Shown: positions 8,311-17,921 of the stretch, piece by piece
Layout: every line of letters starts with the position of its first letter
Position numbering within the stretch: position 1 is the first letter of the stretch
Assembly (NCBI GenBank): GCA_014138645.1
Contig: JACJIB010000001.1
Span: forward strand, 124,001 to 188,000
Source: Methylorubrum thiocyanatum
Lineage (GTDB): Bacteria; Pseudomonadota; Alphaproteobacteria; Rhizobiales; Beijerinckiaceae
Length of the DNA: 64,000 nucleotides
Reading direction: 5' to 3'
Notes under the pieces: model-generated
Told to the model about the DNA's origin: nothing
What the model saw: only the letters and a program-made list of their open reading frames with translations
Databases searched by the model: none
Translations under genes and position numbers: made by a program

Positions 8311-9213
8311 TCAGGCCCCGCCGAGCTTGCGGCAGAGCGCGTCGCGCTCCTCGGCGCTGGCGTAGCGGATGCGGATCTCGCCCTCCCCGCTCGCCTTGGC
8401 CTTCACCGCGACGCTGTAGCCGAGCGCCCGGCCCAGCACGTCCTCCAGGGAGCGCAGGGCGGCGTCGCCCTCGGCGGAGCGGCGCGGGCGGCCGGGTCGG
8501 GGCGCGTCGTCCTGCGGGGCTTCGGCCGCGGCCAACGCTTCGACCTCGCGCACCGACATCCCCTCGGCCACGATGCGGCGGGCCACGGCCTCCGGATCGC
8601 GCACGGAGAGAAGCGCGCGGGCATGGCCGGCGGTGATCTCGCTGGCGATCACCCGATCCTGAATCGCCGGCGGAAGCTGGAGCAGGCGCAGCGTGTTGGC
8701 GAGGTGGCTGCGGCTCTTGCCGAGCAGGTCGGCGAGTTCGGCCTGCGTGTACTTGAACTCGCCCATCAGCCGCTCGTAGCCCGACGCCTCCTCGATGGCG
8801 TTCAGGTCGGCGCGCTGGACGTTCTCCAGGATCGCGTATTCGAGCGAGGTGCGGTCGTCGATCTCGACGACCACCACCGGCACCTCGTTGAGGCCCGCCC
8901 GCTGGGCCGCGCGCCAGCGCCGCTCGCCGGCCACGATCTCGAAGGTCCCAGGCACGCCCGAGAGCGCGCGCACGACGATCGGTTGGATCACGCCGCGCTG
9001 GCGGATCGAGGCGGCCAGTTCGTCGAGTTCCGGTTCCGAGAAGCGGCGGCGCGGATTGCGCGGGTTCGGGCGCAGGAACTCCACCGCCACCTTGCGTTGC
9101 GGGTGGCCGGAGGTACGGGCCGCCTCCTCGGGCGCGTCGTCGGAAAAGTCGCCGATCAGCGCCGCAAGACCGCGCCCGAGCCGCGGCCGCGCCGTATCAT
9201 CCGCCATTGCCAC
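8311..9213 (-). CDS. parB: Chromosome-partitioning protein ParB
   Basis: 300 residues. The N-terminus RPRLGRGLAALIGD is the conserved ParA-contacting start of chromosomal ParB. The ParB/Srx domain has EIVAGERRWRAAQRAG (CTP-binding box) and LEYAILENVQRADLN; the helix-turn-helix is around LADLLGKSRSHLANTLRLLQLP, and the C-terminal dimerisation domain ends the protein. ParB loads at parS as a CTP-dependent clamp, spreads, and segregates the origin region with ParA. The GTG at 9213 has GGAG eight bases upstream and is preferred over the ATG two codons later. It follows parA by 27 bases on the same transcript; a perfect parS lies 1.5 kb away in rsmG. Confidence 0.96.
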   Translation of the reverse strand: MAMADDTARPRLGRGLAALIGDFSDDAPEEAARTSGHPQRKVAVEFLRPNPRNPRRRFSEPELDELAASIRQRGVIQPIVVRALSGVPGTFEIVAGERRWRAAQRAGLNEVPVVVVEIDDRTSLEYAILENVQRADLNAIEEASGYERLMGEFKYTQAELADLLGKSRSHLANTLRLLQLPPAIQDRVIASEITAGHARALLSVRDPEAVARRIVAEGMSVREVEALAAAEAPQDDAPRPGRPRRSAEGDAALRSLEDVLGRALGYSVAVKAKASGEGEIRIRYASAEERDALCRKLGGA

Positions 9214-9240
9214 GATCTAAACTCCAAACCTTTGAATGAC

Positions 9241-10101
9241 TTAAGCGGCGGCCGCGGGCGGGGGCGCCCGGCCCTCGCGCTGGATCACTTCCGAGGCGAG
9301 CCGCAGATAGGCCTGCGAGCCGGCGCATTTGAGGTCGTAGAGGAGCACCGGCTTGCCGTGCGACGGCGCTTCCGACACGCGCACGTTGCGCGGGATCATG
9401 GTCTCGTAGACCTTGTCGCCCATGAAGCCGCGGACGTCGGCGACGACCTGGGTCGAGAGGTTGTTGCGCGGGTCGTACATGGTCAGCACGACGCCCTGGA
9501 TCTGGAGCTTGGGATTCAGCGCCCCGCGCACCTGCTCGACGGTGCGCAGCAACTGGCTCAGGCCTTCGAGGGCGAAGAACTCGCATTGCAGCGGCACCAT
9601 TACCGCGTCGGCGGCGGCCAGCGCGTTGATGGTGAGCAGGTTGAGCGAGGGCGGGCAGTCGATCAGCACGTAGCTGACGGGCTCGATCCCCTCCGGCGTC
9701 GTGAGTTCGCGCAGGATGTTGCGCAGGCGATGCGCCCGGTCCGGCGCGCTCGCGAGTTCGAGCTCGAGTCCGAGCAGGTCCATGGTCGAGGGCGCCACGG
9801 AAAGGCGCGGTACCGCCGTCGGCGTGATCGCCTCCGCCAGCGACGCCTCGCCCGCCATGACGTGATAGGTCGAGACCTTGCGGCGGCGGCGGTCGATGCC
9901 GAGGCCGGTCGAGGCGTTGCCCTGCGGGTCGAGGTCGATCACCAGCACCTGCTCGCCGATGGCGGCGAGCGCCGTGCCCAGATTGATCGCCGTGGTCGTC
10001 TTGCCGACGCCGCCCTTCTGGTTGGCGAGCGCGAGCACGCGGAGCGGTTTGGCTTGAGCAGGAGCCGCCTGGGCCGGGACGGCCGTGGATGAATCGGTCA
10101 T
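9241..10101 (-). CDS. parA: Chromosome-partitioning ATPase ParA
   Basis: 286 residues. The deviant Walker A motif KGGVGKTTTA (residues 29-38) with its signature lysine, the LVIDLDPQGNAST Walker A' region and VLIDCPPSLNLLT (Walker B) are all intact. ParA binds DNA non-specifically in its ATP form and pulls ParB-parS complexes apart. The open frame extends to 10188, but the ATG at 10101 gives the right N-terminus and overlaps the rsmG stop by four bases (ATGA), so the genes are translationally coupled. Chromosomal type is shown by the rsmG-parA-parB order and the RNILRELTTPEGIEPVSYVL segment typical of Soj-like proteins. Confidence 0.96.
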   Translation of the reverse strand: MTDSSTAVPAQAAPAQAKPLRVLALANQKGGVGKTTTAINLGTALAAIGEQVLVIDLDPQGNASTGLGIDRRRRKVSTYHVMAGEASLAEAITPTAVPRLSVAPSTMDLLGLELELASAPDRAHRLRNILRELTTPEGIEPVSYVLIDCPPSLNLLTINALAAADAVMVPLQCEFFALEGLSQLLRTVEQVRGALNPKLQIQGVVLTMYDPRNNLSTQVVADVRGFMGDKVYETMIPRNVRVSEAPSHGKPVLLYDLKCAGSQAYLRLASEVIQREGRAPPPAAAA

Positions 10102-10733
10102 GGGTCCACGCGGGAAAGCGACGTGACGCGCACGATCCGTGCCTGCGAGTCGGTGCGGCTCGGAATCAGGTCGCGGGCGAATGTCCACGCATCCTCGGCC
10201 TCGGTCAATTCCGCGGCTGCATCACGGCCCTTCGGAAACAGCCCGACGGTGCCGCTTGTCAACAAAGGTTCGCTCCACGCCAGCAGTTGCGTGAGCGGGG
10301 CAAGCGCACGGGCACAGACGATGTCGATGCCGGCGCGGTGTCCGATGACCGCTTCGATGCGCGCGTTGTGCACGGTGACCGGGGCGCCCGTGAGGCGCGC
10401 GGTCTCGGAGAGGAAAGCGCATTTGCGCGCATTGCTCTCGACGAGTTCGACGTGGAAGCCACTGCGCCCCCTCCCGGCGATGGCGAGGATCAGGCCCGGA
10501 ATGCCGGCGCCCGATCCGAGATCGAGCCAGCGCCGTGCCTCCGGGGCGATGGTCAGCAGTTGCAGCGCGTCGGCGACGTGACGCTGCCAGACCTCGGCCA
10601 GTGTTGCCGGGCCGACCAGGTTCTTCACCGCTTGCCAGCGGGTCAACTGAGCAACGTAGAGGTCGAGAGCCTGAGCTGTTTCACGTGAAACATTGTGCTC
10701 GGTGAGCACACGGCTGCGCAGATCAGTGCTCAT
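10098..10733 (-). CDS. rsmG: 16S rRNA (guanine-N7) methyltransferase RsmG
   Basis: 211 residues (formerly GidB). It methylates N7 of G527 (E. coli numbering) in 16S rRNA using S-adenosylmethionine. The SAM-binding motif LDLGSGAGIPGL lies at residues 70-81, followed by VELVESNARKCAFLSE and IVCARALAPL, all normal for the family. Codons for NVSRET near the N-terminus contain a perfect parS, a placement shared with many bacteria. The ATG at 10733 is chosen over longer in-frame starts because it gives the family N-terminus. The gene lies between mnmG (upstream, 91-base gap) and parA (four-base overlap). Loss of this enzyme gives low-level streptomycin resistance in other bacteria. Confidence 0.95.
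   Translation of the reverse strand: MSTDLRSRVLTEHNVSRETAQALDLYVAQLTRWQAVKNLVGPATLAEVWQRHVADALQLLTIAPEARRWLDLGSGAGIPGLILAIAGRGRSGFHVELVESNARKCAFLSETARLTGAPVTVHNARIEAVIGHRAGIDIVCARALAPLTQLLAWSEPLLTSGTVGLFPKGRDAAAELTEAEDAWTFARDLIPSRTDSQARIVRVTSLSRVDP
10677..10692. promoter_or_regulatory. parS centromere site
   Basis: TGTTTCACGTGAAACA is the full 16-bp palindromic consensus for chromosomal ParB loading, with no mismatch. It lies within codons 14-19 of rsmG, 1.5 kb from parB. Confidence 0.95.
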
Positions 10734-10824
10734 CCGTCGCGATGGTCCACGTCGTGTCGCTGGTAGACCGCCCGGCGGATGTGGTCGGCCGGCTGGTTTT
10801 CTCGGGACGAGATCCGCATCGCCC

Positions 10825-12699
10825 TCACGCCGTCGCCTGCGTCCGGCCGCGGCGCGCATGGGCGGCGAGCAGGGTCAGGGCGGCCGGGGTGACGCCCTCG
10901 ATGCGCGCCGCCTGCCCCAGGGTCGTCGGACGCACGCCGTCGAGCTTCACCCGCATCTCGTTCGAGAGGCCGGCAATCGTGCCGTAATCGAGGGCGGCCG
11001 GCAGGCGCACGGCCTCGTCGCGGCGGAACGCGGTGATGTCGGCCTGTTGCCGGTCGAGATAGACTGCGTAGGTCGCATCCGTCTGCAGCCGCTCGGCGAT
11101 CCGCGGTGGCACCGCCGCCAGGTCCGGCCAGATCGCCGCGAGCCGGTCCCAGCCGATCTCGGGATAGGACAGGAGCTGGAAGGCGTTGCGGCGCAGGCCG
11201 TCGCGGTTGAGGGCGAGGCCGTGAGCGGCGGCCTCGTTCGGCGTCAGGCTCAACGCGTCGAGACGGGCCCGTGCCTTCGAGAGCGCCCCCTGCGAGGCGG
11301 CGAAATGCGCGGCGCGAACCGAGCCGACGCAGTCCAAAGCCGCGCCGCGGGGCGTGAGACGCTCGTCGGCATTGTCGACGCGCAGGCTCAGCCGGTACTC
11401 CGAACGCGAGGTGAACATGCGGTAGGGCTCGCTCACCCCGTGGGTGACGAGGTCGTCGATCATCACGCCGAGATAGGATTCGGCCCGGTCGAAGACCGCC
11501 AGTTCGGACGCGCCTGCGAGCCGCGCCGCGTTGAGCCCGGCGACCAATCCCTGCCCCGCCGCCTCCTCGTAGCCGGTGGTGCCGTTGATCTGGCCGGCCA
11601 GGAACAGGCCCGGCAGGCGCTTGGTCTGGAGCGTCGCATCGAGCTCGCGCGGATCGACGTAATCGTACTCGATGGCGTAGCCGGGCCGCAGGATGCGGGT
11701 GCGCTCGAGACCCGGAATGGCGGCGATGATGTCCGCCTGAACCGCTTCGGGAAGTGCGGTCGAGATGCCGTTCGGGTAGACCGTCGGGTCGTCGAGACCT
11801 TCGGGCTCAAGGAAGATCTGGTGACCCTCGCGGTCGCCGAACCGCACGACCTTGTCCTCGATCGAGGGGCAGTAGCGGGGGCCCCGGCTGCTGATGCCGC
11901 CGGAATACATCGGTGAGCGGTGCAGGTTTTCACGGATCAGATCGTGGACCCGTTGCGTCGTGCGGGTGATGCCGCAGGCGATCTGCGGCGTGGTGATCCG
12001 CTCGGTCAGGGTCGAGAACGGCACCGGATCCGCATCCGCGTGCTGCATCTCCAGCGCGGCCCAGTCGATGGTGCGTCCGTCGAGGCGCGGCGGCGTGCCG
12101 GTCTTCAGCCGGCCGAGGCGGAAGCCGTGCCGGTCGAGGGTCCGGGCCAGTCCGAGCGCCGGCTCCTCGCCAACGCGGCCGGCGGGGATCTGCCGCTCGC
12201 CGATATGGATCAGCCCGCGCAGGAAGGTGCCCGTGGTGATGACCACCGCCCCTGCCGCGAGGCGCCGCCCATCGGCGAGCATCGCGCCCGCCACGCGGCC
12301 CGCTTCCACGATGAGGTCGTCGGCCTCCCCCTCGATCACGGTGAGGCCGGGCGTCTCCGCCACCGCCGCCTGCATGGCACGGGCATAGAGTGCCCGGTCG
12401 GCCTGGGTGCGGGGGCCGCGCACGGCTGGTCCCTTGCGGCGGTTGAGCAGGCGGAACTGGATGCCGGCGGCGTCGGCGACGCGGGCCATCAGCCCGTCGA
12501 GGGCATCGACCTCGCGCACAAGGTGGCCCTTGCCCAGGCCGCCGATGGCCGGGTTGCAGGACATCGTGCCGATGGTCTCGGCCCGATGGGTGACCAGTGC
12601 GGTGCGGGCACCGACGCGCGCGGCCGCTGCGGCCGCCTCGACGCCGGCATGACCGCCGCCGACGACGATGACGTCGTAACGGGTGGACTCTGCGTGCAT
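10825..12699 (-). CDS. mnmG: tRNA uridine-5-carboxymethylaminomethyl synthase MnmG
   Basis: 624 residues (GidA). Together with MnmE it builds the cmnm5 group on wobble U34 of several tRNAs using FAD, NADH and methylene-tetrahydrofolate. The FAD-binding motif [12 protein letters not shown] is at residues 12-23, [21 protein letters not shown] follows (family signature with the catalytic Cys region), then [14 protein letters not shown], and [19 protein letters not shown] before the C-terminal helical MnmE-binding region. Its partner mnmE lies 1.1 kb upstream on the same strand, separated by a small DUF6894 gene and by non-coding DNA, whereas the two are often adjacent in relatives. rsmG, parA and parB follow. 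Confidence 0.97.
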   Translation of the reverse strand: MHAESTRYDVIVVGGGHAGVEAAAAAARVGARTALVTHRAETIGTMSCNPAIGGLGKGHLVREVDALDGLMARVADAAGIQFRLLNRRKGPAVRGPRTQADRALYARAMQAAVAETPGLTVIEGEADDLIVEAGRVAGAMLADGRRLAAGAVVITTGTFLRGLIHIGERQIPAGRVGEEPALGLARTLDRHGFRLGRLKTGTPPRLDGRTIDWAALEMQHADADPVPFSTLTERITTPQIACGITRTTQRVHDLIRENLHRSPMYSGGISSRGPRYCPSIEDKVVRFGDREGHQIFLEPEGLDDPTVYPNGISTALPEAVQADIIAAIPGLERTRILRPGYAIEYDYVDPRELDATLQTKRLPGLFLAGQINGTTGYEEAAGQGLVAGLNAARLAGASELAVFDRAESYLGVMIDDLVTHGVSEPYRMFTSRSEYRLSLRVDNADERLTPRGAALDCVGSVRAAHFAASQGALSKARARLDALSLTPNEAAAHGLALNRDGLRRNAFQLLSYPEIGWDRLAAIWPDLAAVPPRIAERLQTDATYAVYLDRQQADITAFRRDEAVRLPAALDYGTIAGLSNEMRVKLDGVRPTTLGQAARIEGVTPAALTLLAAHARRGRTQATA

Positions 12700-12918
12700 G
12701 GTCCGTGCTTACGCGCGGGCCGGCGAGAAGGTCAACGCGGCGTTTGCCTCCGGCTCATCGACCTCGGGACAAGCGCTGAGCGGAAAGGCAGCGCAGGTCT
12801 TGCGCCGAGGCGGCGGGAAGGCGCGTCATCGCGGCTCTTGGAACCGCATGAATCGCGCGCTTCTCGGCTGGGTCGTGTCTGGCCCCGACGGCGTCGTAGG
12901 CGTTCCTGTGAGAGCGGC

Positions 12919-13185
12919 TCAGGCGGCGGACCAGCGGACGTCCTTGGCGGCCGAGGCGAGGCAGGGACGAATCCGGAGATCGATGCAGAAGGCCGAAGCG
13001 GTCGCCTCCTCCGTCACTTCCAGGGACCACGTGTCGCCGAGATGCAGACGGTCGCCCGACTCCTTGAGGAGAGAGCCGGCGTAGCGGACGGCTTCGCGCA
13101 GGGCCACGTCGAGGCTGGCACAGTCCAGTCCCTCGTCATCCGCGAAGTTGAGACCGTCGTTCACGTTGAAGAAGTACTTTGGCAT
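12919..13185 (-). CDS. DUF6894-type small protein
   Basis: 88 residues. The start MPKYFFNVNDG, the acidic turn DDEGLDC and a short beta-rich C-terminus (WSLEVTEEA) fit the DUF6894 family, many copies of which occur in Methylobacterium and Bradyrhizobium genomes; function unknown. There is no signal peptide or membrane span. The frame is open to 13218, but the ATG at 13185 gives the conserved start. The gene stands alone between mnmE and mnmG, with 219 bases of unassigned DNA downstream and a long non-coding stretch upstream, so it interrupts an otherwise conserved gene order and may be a later insertion. Confidence 0.7.
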   Translation of the reverse strand: MPKYFFNVNDGLNFADDEGLDCASLDVALREAVRYAGSLLKESGDRLHLGDTWSLEVTEEATASAFCIDLRIRPCLASAAKDVRWSAA

Positions 13186-13768
13186 ATTGCGTTCGCAGGT
13201 TGGGCGTATAGTCAGCAATCATGCCCGATGGCCCCGCGCGAATAAAGGCTAGTTTGGAAAATTTATTGAGCACTTTTTGCTCAATCGTCGAGATCGCACT
13301 CTCTTGTCTGGCAAAAACTGCTCACCGGCGAATGCTTTGGCGGAAGGTATAATCATGCATTATGGCCGATGCGGGCGTGACATGTTGGGAGTATGGAAGC
13401 GCGATTGGAAGAGATTTCGGCGAGATCGCTGTCGTTATTCTGCATGTTGGATCGCGCAGTGCGTTGCAGGTTTGCCGCGTCGACGGAAGAATGAGCCGAA
13501 GTCGCTCAGATCGCTTCCCGCCGCCTGACATCTCTGCGCCGGCATCCACGAATACGGTGATCAGAGCTTTTGGCCTTCGAGTGACGGCAGCCCCTGGAAC
13601 GTGCAGGCGCGCCCGTGCCCTGGCAATGATCTCGAAGGGCTCGATCGGGGTGGATGCCGCGCCCTCAGGCATGACAGGGCGGTCGCGGTGCGTCGGCGGG
13701 CGGGGATCGGCGTTCGGATCGCCGAGGGAAACCGAATCGCCGTGTTCAGGCGCTCGCGCGGCGCATCC
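13186..13768. other. Non-coding stretch between mnmE and DUF6894 gene
   Basis: About 580 bases without a convincing gene. The part from about 13240 to 13380 is the most AT-rich patch of the left half of the window and holds a short hairpin at 13266-13284; promoter-like elements for the small minus-strand gene could lie here. Open frames on either strand give Arg/Ser-rich translations without domain character. No repeat or insertion-sequence end was seen. Confidence 0.5.
13266..13284 (-). terminator. Small hairpin, possible terminator for the leuS-mnmE transcript
   Basis: TTGAGCA and TGCTCAA form a perfect 7-bp stem with a 5-base loop. Read on the minus strand it is followed by an AT-rich run containing AAATTTT, so it could end transcripts coming from mnmE some 480 bases upstream. 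The stem is short and AT-rich for this genome. Confidence 0.3.
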
Positions 13769-15103
13769 CTATTTCCCGATGCAGAAACCGGCGAAGAGGC
13801 GGTCCAGCATCTCTTCGACCCCGACATGGCCGCCGACTTCGCCGAGCGCGCGGACGGCCAATCGCAGATCCTCCGCGACCAGTTCCGGCGGGAAGCCGGC
13901 GGGGGCGGTCGCGACGCGGTCGAGATGCCCAGCCGCCCGCGACAGCGCCTCCCGGTGCCGTTCGCGGGTGACGAGGGCATCATCTCCACCGAGGGCAGAC
14001 GCCGCCGATCCCTGGATGGCATCGAGAAGGGCGTCGAGCCCCGCCCCGGTCACGGCGGAGACGGCAAGGCCGCCCTCCCCCGGAGCCCCGGACGGAAGAT
14101 CGCTCTTGGTCCGGACGCGCAGGACGGGCACCTCCGCAAAGTCTTCGGGGCCGGCCTCACCATCCGCCGGCACAAGATGGAGCACGAGGTCGGCGCTGCG
14201 GATGCGGTGGTGCGTCCGCTTCACGCCCTCCGCTTCGATCACATCCGCCGTCTCCCGCAGGCCCGCCGTATCGACCAGAACCACCGGCAGACCGCCGAGA
14301 TCGCAGCGCACTTCGATGGCGTCGCGGGTCGTGCCCGGGATGTCCGAGACGATGGCGGCGTCGCGCCCGCTCAGGGCGTTGAGCAGCGTGGATTTCCCGG
14401 CATTGGGTGCCCCGGCCAGCACCACGCAGAAACCCTCGCGCAGGCGTTCTCCCCGGCGCCCGTCGGCCAGCGTCGCTCGGATCGCGTCGCGCAGGGCCGC
14501 GGCGCGCCCGGCGAGGGCGGCGTCGAGGCCGTCCTCGTCCACATCGCCCTCGTCGGCGAAGTCGAGGGCGGCCTCCGCGCCGGCGAGCAATTCGATGCCG
14601 GTCTCGCGCCACGCGGCGACCTGACGGCCGAGGGCGCCGTCGAGCTGGCGCAGGGCCTGGACGCGCTGCGCCTCGGTCTCGGCGTCGATGAGATCGGCGA
14701 TGCCCTCGGCTTCGGTCAGGTCGATCCGCCCGTTGAGGAAGGCGCGGCGGCTGAACGCTCCGGCCTCCGCCGGCCGGCATCCCGGCACCCGTCCCAGCGC
14801 CCGGAGTACGGCGGCACGCACGGCAAGACCGCCGTGGAGATGCAGCTCGGCCATGTCCTCGCCGGTCGCGGTGGCGGGGCCCGGCAGCCACGCGACGAGC
14901 GCCTGATCGAGGATGTTTCCGGTCCCGGGATCGCGCAGGCGGCGCAGGGAGAGGCGGCGCGGCTCCGGACGTCCGCCGGCCAGCTGATCGAGCGCCGGCC
15001 CCGCCGCCGGCCCGCTGACGCGCACCACCGCCACCGCCGCGCGGCCGAAGCCGCTCGCCGGGGCAAAGATGGTCTCCTCACGGACGGGGAGGGCGTCGGT
15101 CAT
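13769..15103 (-). CDS. mnmE: tRNA modification GTPase MnmE
   Basis: 444 residues (TrmE). Partner of MnmG in wobble-uridine modification. Order: N-terminal tetrahydrofolate-binding domain (ETIFAPASGFGRAAVAVVRVSG; LHLHGG; GAFSRRAFLNGRIDLTEAEG), helical domain, and inserted G domain with GAPNAGKSTL (P-loop, near residue 230), IPGTTRD (switch, K-loop region), DTAGLRET (G3) and TKSD (G4, a TKxD variant of NKxD). The C-terminus ends in FAGFCIGK, the conserved Cys-Ile/Thr-Gly-Lys involved in catalysis. Length is normal. leuS lies 77 bases upstream on the same strand, an unusual neighbour. Confidence 0.97.
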   Translation of the reverse strand: MTDALPVREETIFAPASGFGRAAVAVVRVSGPAAGPALDQLAGGRPEPRRLSLRRLRDPGTGNILDQALVAWLPGPATATGEDMAELHLHGGLAVRAAVLRALGRVPGCRPAEAGAFSRRAFLNGRIDLTEAEGIADLIDAETEAQRVQALRQLDGALGRQVAAWRETGIELLAGAEAALDFADEGDVDEDGLDAALAGRAAALRDAIRATLADGRRGERLREGFCVVLAGAPNAGKSTLLNALSGRDAAIVSDIPGTTRDAIEVRCDLGGLPVVLVDTAGLRETADVIEAEGVKRTHHRIRSADLVLHLVPADGEAGPEDFAEVPVLRVRTKSDLPSGAPGEGGLAVSAVTGAGLDALLDAIQGSAASALGGDDALVTRERHREALSRAAGHLDRVATAPAGFPPELVAEDLRLAVRALGEVGGHVGVEEMLDRLFAGFCIGK

Positions 15104-15180
15104 GGTCTCGCGGTCCGTCCCGCCGGCCTCCCCGGGGGAGGAGGGGCCGGCGCTTCAATACGATCGCTTCGAGCGGGCGG

Positions 15181-17808
15181 TCACACGACCAGGTTCACGA
15201 TCCGCCCCGGCACGACGATGATCTTCTTCGGGGCACGGCCTTCGAGGGCGCGCTGCACCGGCTCAAGGGCGAGCGTCGCTGCCTCGACCGCCTTGGCGTC
15301 GGCATCGCGCGGCACGGTCACGTCCGCCCGCTTCTTGCCGTTGATCTGGACCGGCAGGGTGATCTCGTCCTCGACCAGCAGGGCCTGATCGGCGACCGGC
15401 CAGGAGGCTTCGGCGACGAGTCCCTCCCCGCCCAGCAGGCGCCAGCACTCCTCGGCCAGATGCGGCATCATCGGCGCGATGAGCTGCACGAGGATACGGG
15501 CCGCCTCGCCTGCCGCCGCCGTCGAGGCGCCGCCGCGCAGACCCTCGTCGAGGGCGTTGGCGAGGGTGTAGATGTGGGCGACGCAGCGGTTGAAGCGCAG
15601 GCGCTCGATGTCCTCGCCGACCGCGGCCAGCGCCTTGTGGGCGGCCTTGCGCAGGGTGGCGTCGGCCGTGCCGCCGGGCCCGTTCGCGGCCGCCGCGCCG
15701 TGGACCAGACGCCAGACACGCTGGACGAAGCGTGCGGCACCCTGCACCCCCTCCTCCGTCCAGATCACGTCGCGCTCGGGCGGCGAGTCGGAGAGCATGA
15801 ACCAGCGGGCAGTGTCGGCGCCGTAGCTGGCGATGATGTCGTCGGGATCGACGACATTCTTCTTCGACTTCGACATCTTCTCCGTTGGGCCGATCTCAAC
15901 GGCCAAGCCGGTTTTCACGTGAAATGCCTTGCGCTCCCCGCCCTGGGCTTCGAAGCGGATCTCGGCGGGCGGCACCCAGGCGCCGGCCGGATCCTTGTAG
16001 GTCTCGTGGACGACCATGCCCTGCGTGAACAGGCCGGCGAACGGCTCCGACACGCCGGCCCAGCCGGTCGCCTGCATCGCCCGCATGAAGAAGCGCGAGT
16101 AGAGCAGGTGCAGGATCGCGTGCTCGACGCCGCCGATATACTGGTCGACCGCGAGCCAGTGATCGACGGTCTTGCGGTCGGTCGGCGCGTCCGTGAGCCA
16201 GGGGGCGGTGAAGCGGGCATAGTACCAGGACGAATCGACGAAGGTGTCCATGGTGTCGGTTTCGCGCCGGGCCGCCTGACCGCAGCGCGGGCACGGCACC
16301 TGCCGCCACGCATGGTCGCGCTCCAGCGGGTTGCCGGGCTGGTCGAACGAGACCTCGTCGGGCAGCTTCACCGGCAGATCGTCCACCGGCACCGGGACGG
16401 GGCCGCAGGCGTCGCAGTGGATGATCGGGATCGGGCAGCCCCAGTAGCGCTGACGCGAGACGCCCCAGTCGCGCAGGCGGAACTGCACCTTTCGGCGCGC
16501 GACGGGGGCGCCCGCCAGCATCTCGCTCTCCAGCCGGTCGGCGACGGTCTTGAACGCCTCGTCCGTGGTCATGCCGTCGAGGAAGCGCGAATGGATCATC
16601 CGCCCGTCACCGTCATAGGCGGTGTCGGTGATGACGAAGGTCGCCGGGTCCTGCCCCTCGGGGCAGACCACCGGCGTGTTGCCGAGCCCGTACTTGTTGG
16701 AAAAGTCGAGGTCGCGCTGGTCGTGGGCGGGACAGCCGAACACGGCGCCGGTGCCGTATTCCATCAGCACGAAGTTCGCGACGAAGACCGGCAGCGCCCA
16801 GGACGGATCGAGCGGGTGGCGCACGGTGAGCCCGGTGTCGAAACCGAGCTTCTCGGCGGTGTCGATCGCCTCCTGTGCCGTGCCGATGCGGCGGCACTCC
16901 TCCGCGAAGGTCTGCAACTCCGCCGCCCTCGGGCCGGATTCGGCCAGCGCCTTCGCCAGCGGGTGATCGACGGAGATCGCCAGGAACTTGGCGCCGAACA
17001 GCGTGTCGGGCCGGGTGGTGTAGACCGTCAGCTCGTCCGTGCCGGCGAACGGCTGGGTCAGGGCGAAGCGCACCTCCAACCCTTCCGAGCGGCCGATCCA
17101 GTTGCGCTGCATCAGCCGCACCTTCTCCGGCCAGCGCTCCAGCCCGTCGAGGGCGTCGTGCAGATCCTGGGCGAAATCGGTGATCTTGAAGAACCACTGG
17201 GTCAGCTCGCGCTGCTCCACCAGCGCGCCCGAGCGCCAGCCGCGCCCGTCGATCACCTGCTCATTGGCGAGCACGGTGTGATCCACGGGATCCCAGTTCA
17301 CCTTCGCCGTGCGGCGGGTGACGAGCCCCTTGGCCAGGAAGTCGAGGAACATCCGCTGCTGGTGCTTGTAGTAGCCGGGATCGCAGGTCGCGATCTCCCG
17401 GCTCCAGTCCAGCGACAGGCCCATGCTGTGGAGCTGCCCGCGCATGGTGGCGATGTTGGCGTAGGTCCAGTCCCGCGGGTTGACCTTGCGCTCCATGGCC
17501 GCGTTCTCGGCCGGCAGGCCGAAGGCGTCCCAGCCCATCGGGTGCAGCACGTTGTGGCCCTTGGCGCGCTTGTAGCGGGCCACCACGTCGCCCATGGCGT
17601 AGTTGCGCACGTGACCGATATGGATGCGCCCCGAGGGATAGGGGAACATCTCCAGCACGTAGTATTTCGGGCGCGGATCGTCGTTCTTGGTCTCGAACAG
17701 CTTGGCCGCGTCCCAGGCCTGCTGCCAGCGCGGCTCGGCGTCCTTGGCGTTGTAGCGCTCGTGCTGGCGCTCTTGCGCCGTCGGAAGGGGCTGTGCGGAA
17801 TCGGTCAT
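15181..17808 (-). CDS. leuS: Leucyl-tRNA synthetase
   Basis: 875-residue class I synthetase that charges tRNA-Leu. The HIGH box appears in [15 protein letters not shown] near residue 55, the CP1 editing domain follows ([11 protein letters not shown]), zinc-site-like Cys pairs occur (CDACG, CPRCG), and KMSKSKKN lies near residue 643, with the anticodon-binding and C-terminal domains after it. Longer in-frame starts exist, but the ATG at 17808 gives [20 protein letters not shown], a normal start. In many Hyphomicrobiales leuS sits immediately before lptE-holA; here it precedes mnmE instead. A degenerate parS-like core lies within the coding sequence at 15913-15924. Confidence 0.97.
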   Translation of the reverse strand: MTDSAQPLPTAQERQHERYNAKDAEPRWQQAWDAAKLFETKNDDPRPKYYVLEMFPYPSGRIHIGHVRNYAMGDVVARYKRAKGHNVLHPMGWDAFGLPAENAAMERKVNPRDWTYANIATMRGQLHSMGLSLDWSREIATCDPGYYKHQQRMFLDFLAKGLVTRRTAKVNWDPVDHTVLANEQVIDGRGWRSGALVEQRELTQWFFKITDFAQDLHDALDGLERWPEKVRLMQRNWIGRSEGLEVRFALTQPFAGTDELTVYTTRPDTLFGAKFLAISVDHPLAKALAESGPRAAELQTFAEECRRIGTAQEAIDTAEKLGFDTGLTVRHPLDPSWALPVFVANFVLMEYGTGAVFGCPAHDQRDLDFSNKYGLGNTPVVCPEGQDPATFVITDTAYDGDGRMIHSRFLDGMTTDEAFKTVADRLESEMLAGAPVARRKVQFRLRDWGVSRQRYWGCPIPIIHCDACGPVPVPVDDLPVKLPDEVSFDQPGNPLERDHAWRQVPCPRCGQAARRETDTMDTFVDSSWYYARFTAPWLTDAPTDRKTVDHWLAVDQYIGGVEHAILHLLYSRFFMRAMQATGWAGVSEPFAGLFTQGMVVHETYKDPAGAWVPPAEIRFEAQGGERKAFHVKTGLAVEIGPTEKMSKSKKNVVDPDDIIASYGADTARWFMLSDSPPERDVIWTEEGVQGAARFVQRVWRLVHGAAAANGPGGTADATLRKAAHKALAAVGEDIERLRFNRCVAHIYTLANALDEGLRGGASTAAAGEAARILVQLIAPMMPHLAEECWRLLGGEGLVAEASWPVADQALLVEDEITLPVQINGKKRADVTVPRDADAKAVEAATLALEPVQRALEGRAPKKIIVVPGRIVNLVV
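15913..15924. promoter_or_regulatory. parS-like core inside leuS
   Basis: TTTCACGTGAAA matches the central 12 bases of parS exactly, but the flanks (GT..TG in place of TG..CA) do not. It lies 5.2 kb from the perfect parS, on the same side of parB. It could be a weak secondary ParB site or chance. Confidence 0.4.
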
Positions 17809-17921
17809 CGTGGGCGCCGGGATCAGCGGAAGAAGGGGGCAGGCCGCGCGACGGTGCCGCGGGAGCCGGAAGCCCGGCACGTAGCATATCCGGAGGCGTG
17901 CGGGTCAACGATCGGTGCGGC

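Noticed and set aside
13322..13672. Minus-strand frame of 116 codons in the mnmE downstream gap
   Set aside because: No ribosome site, no recognisable domain, mixed codon use; treated as non-coding.
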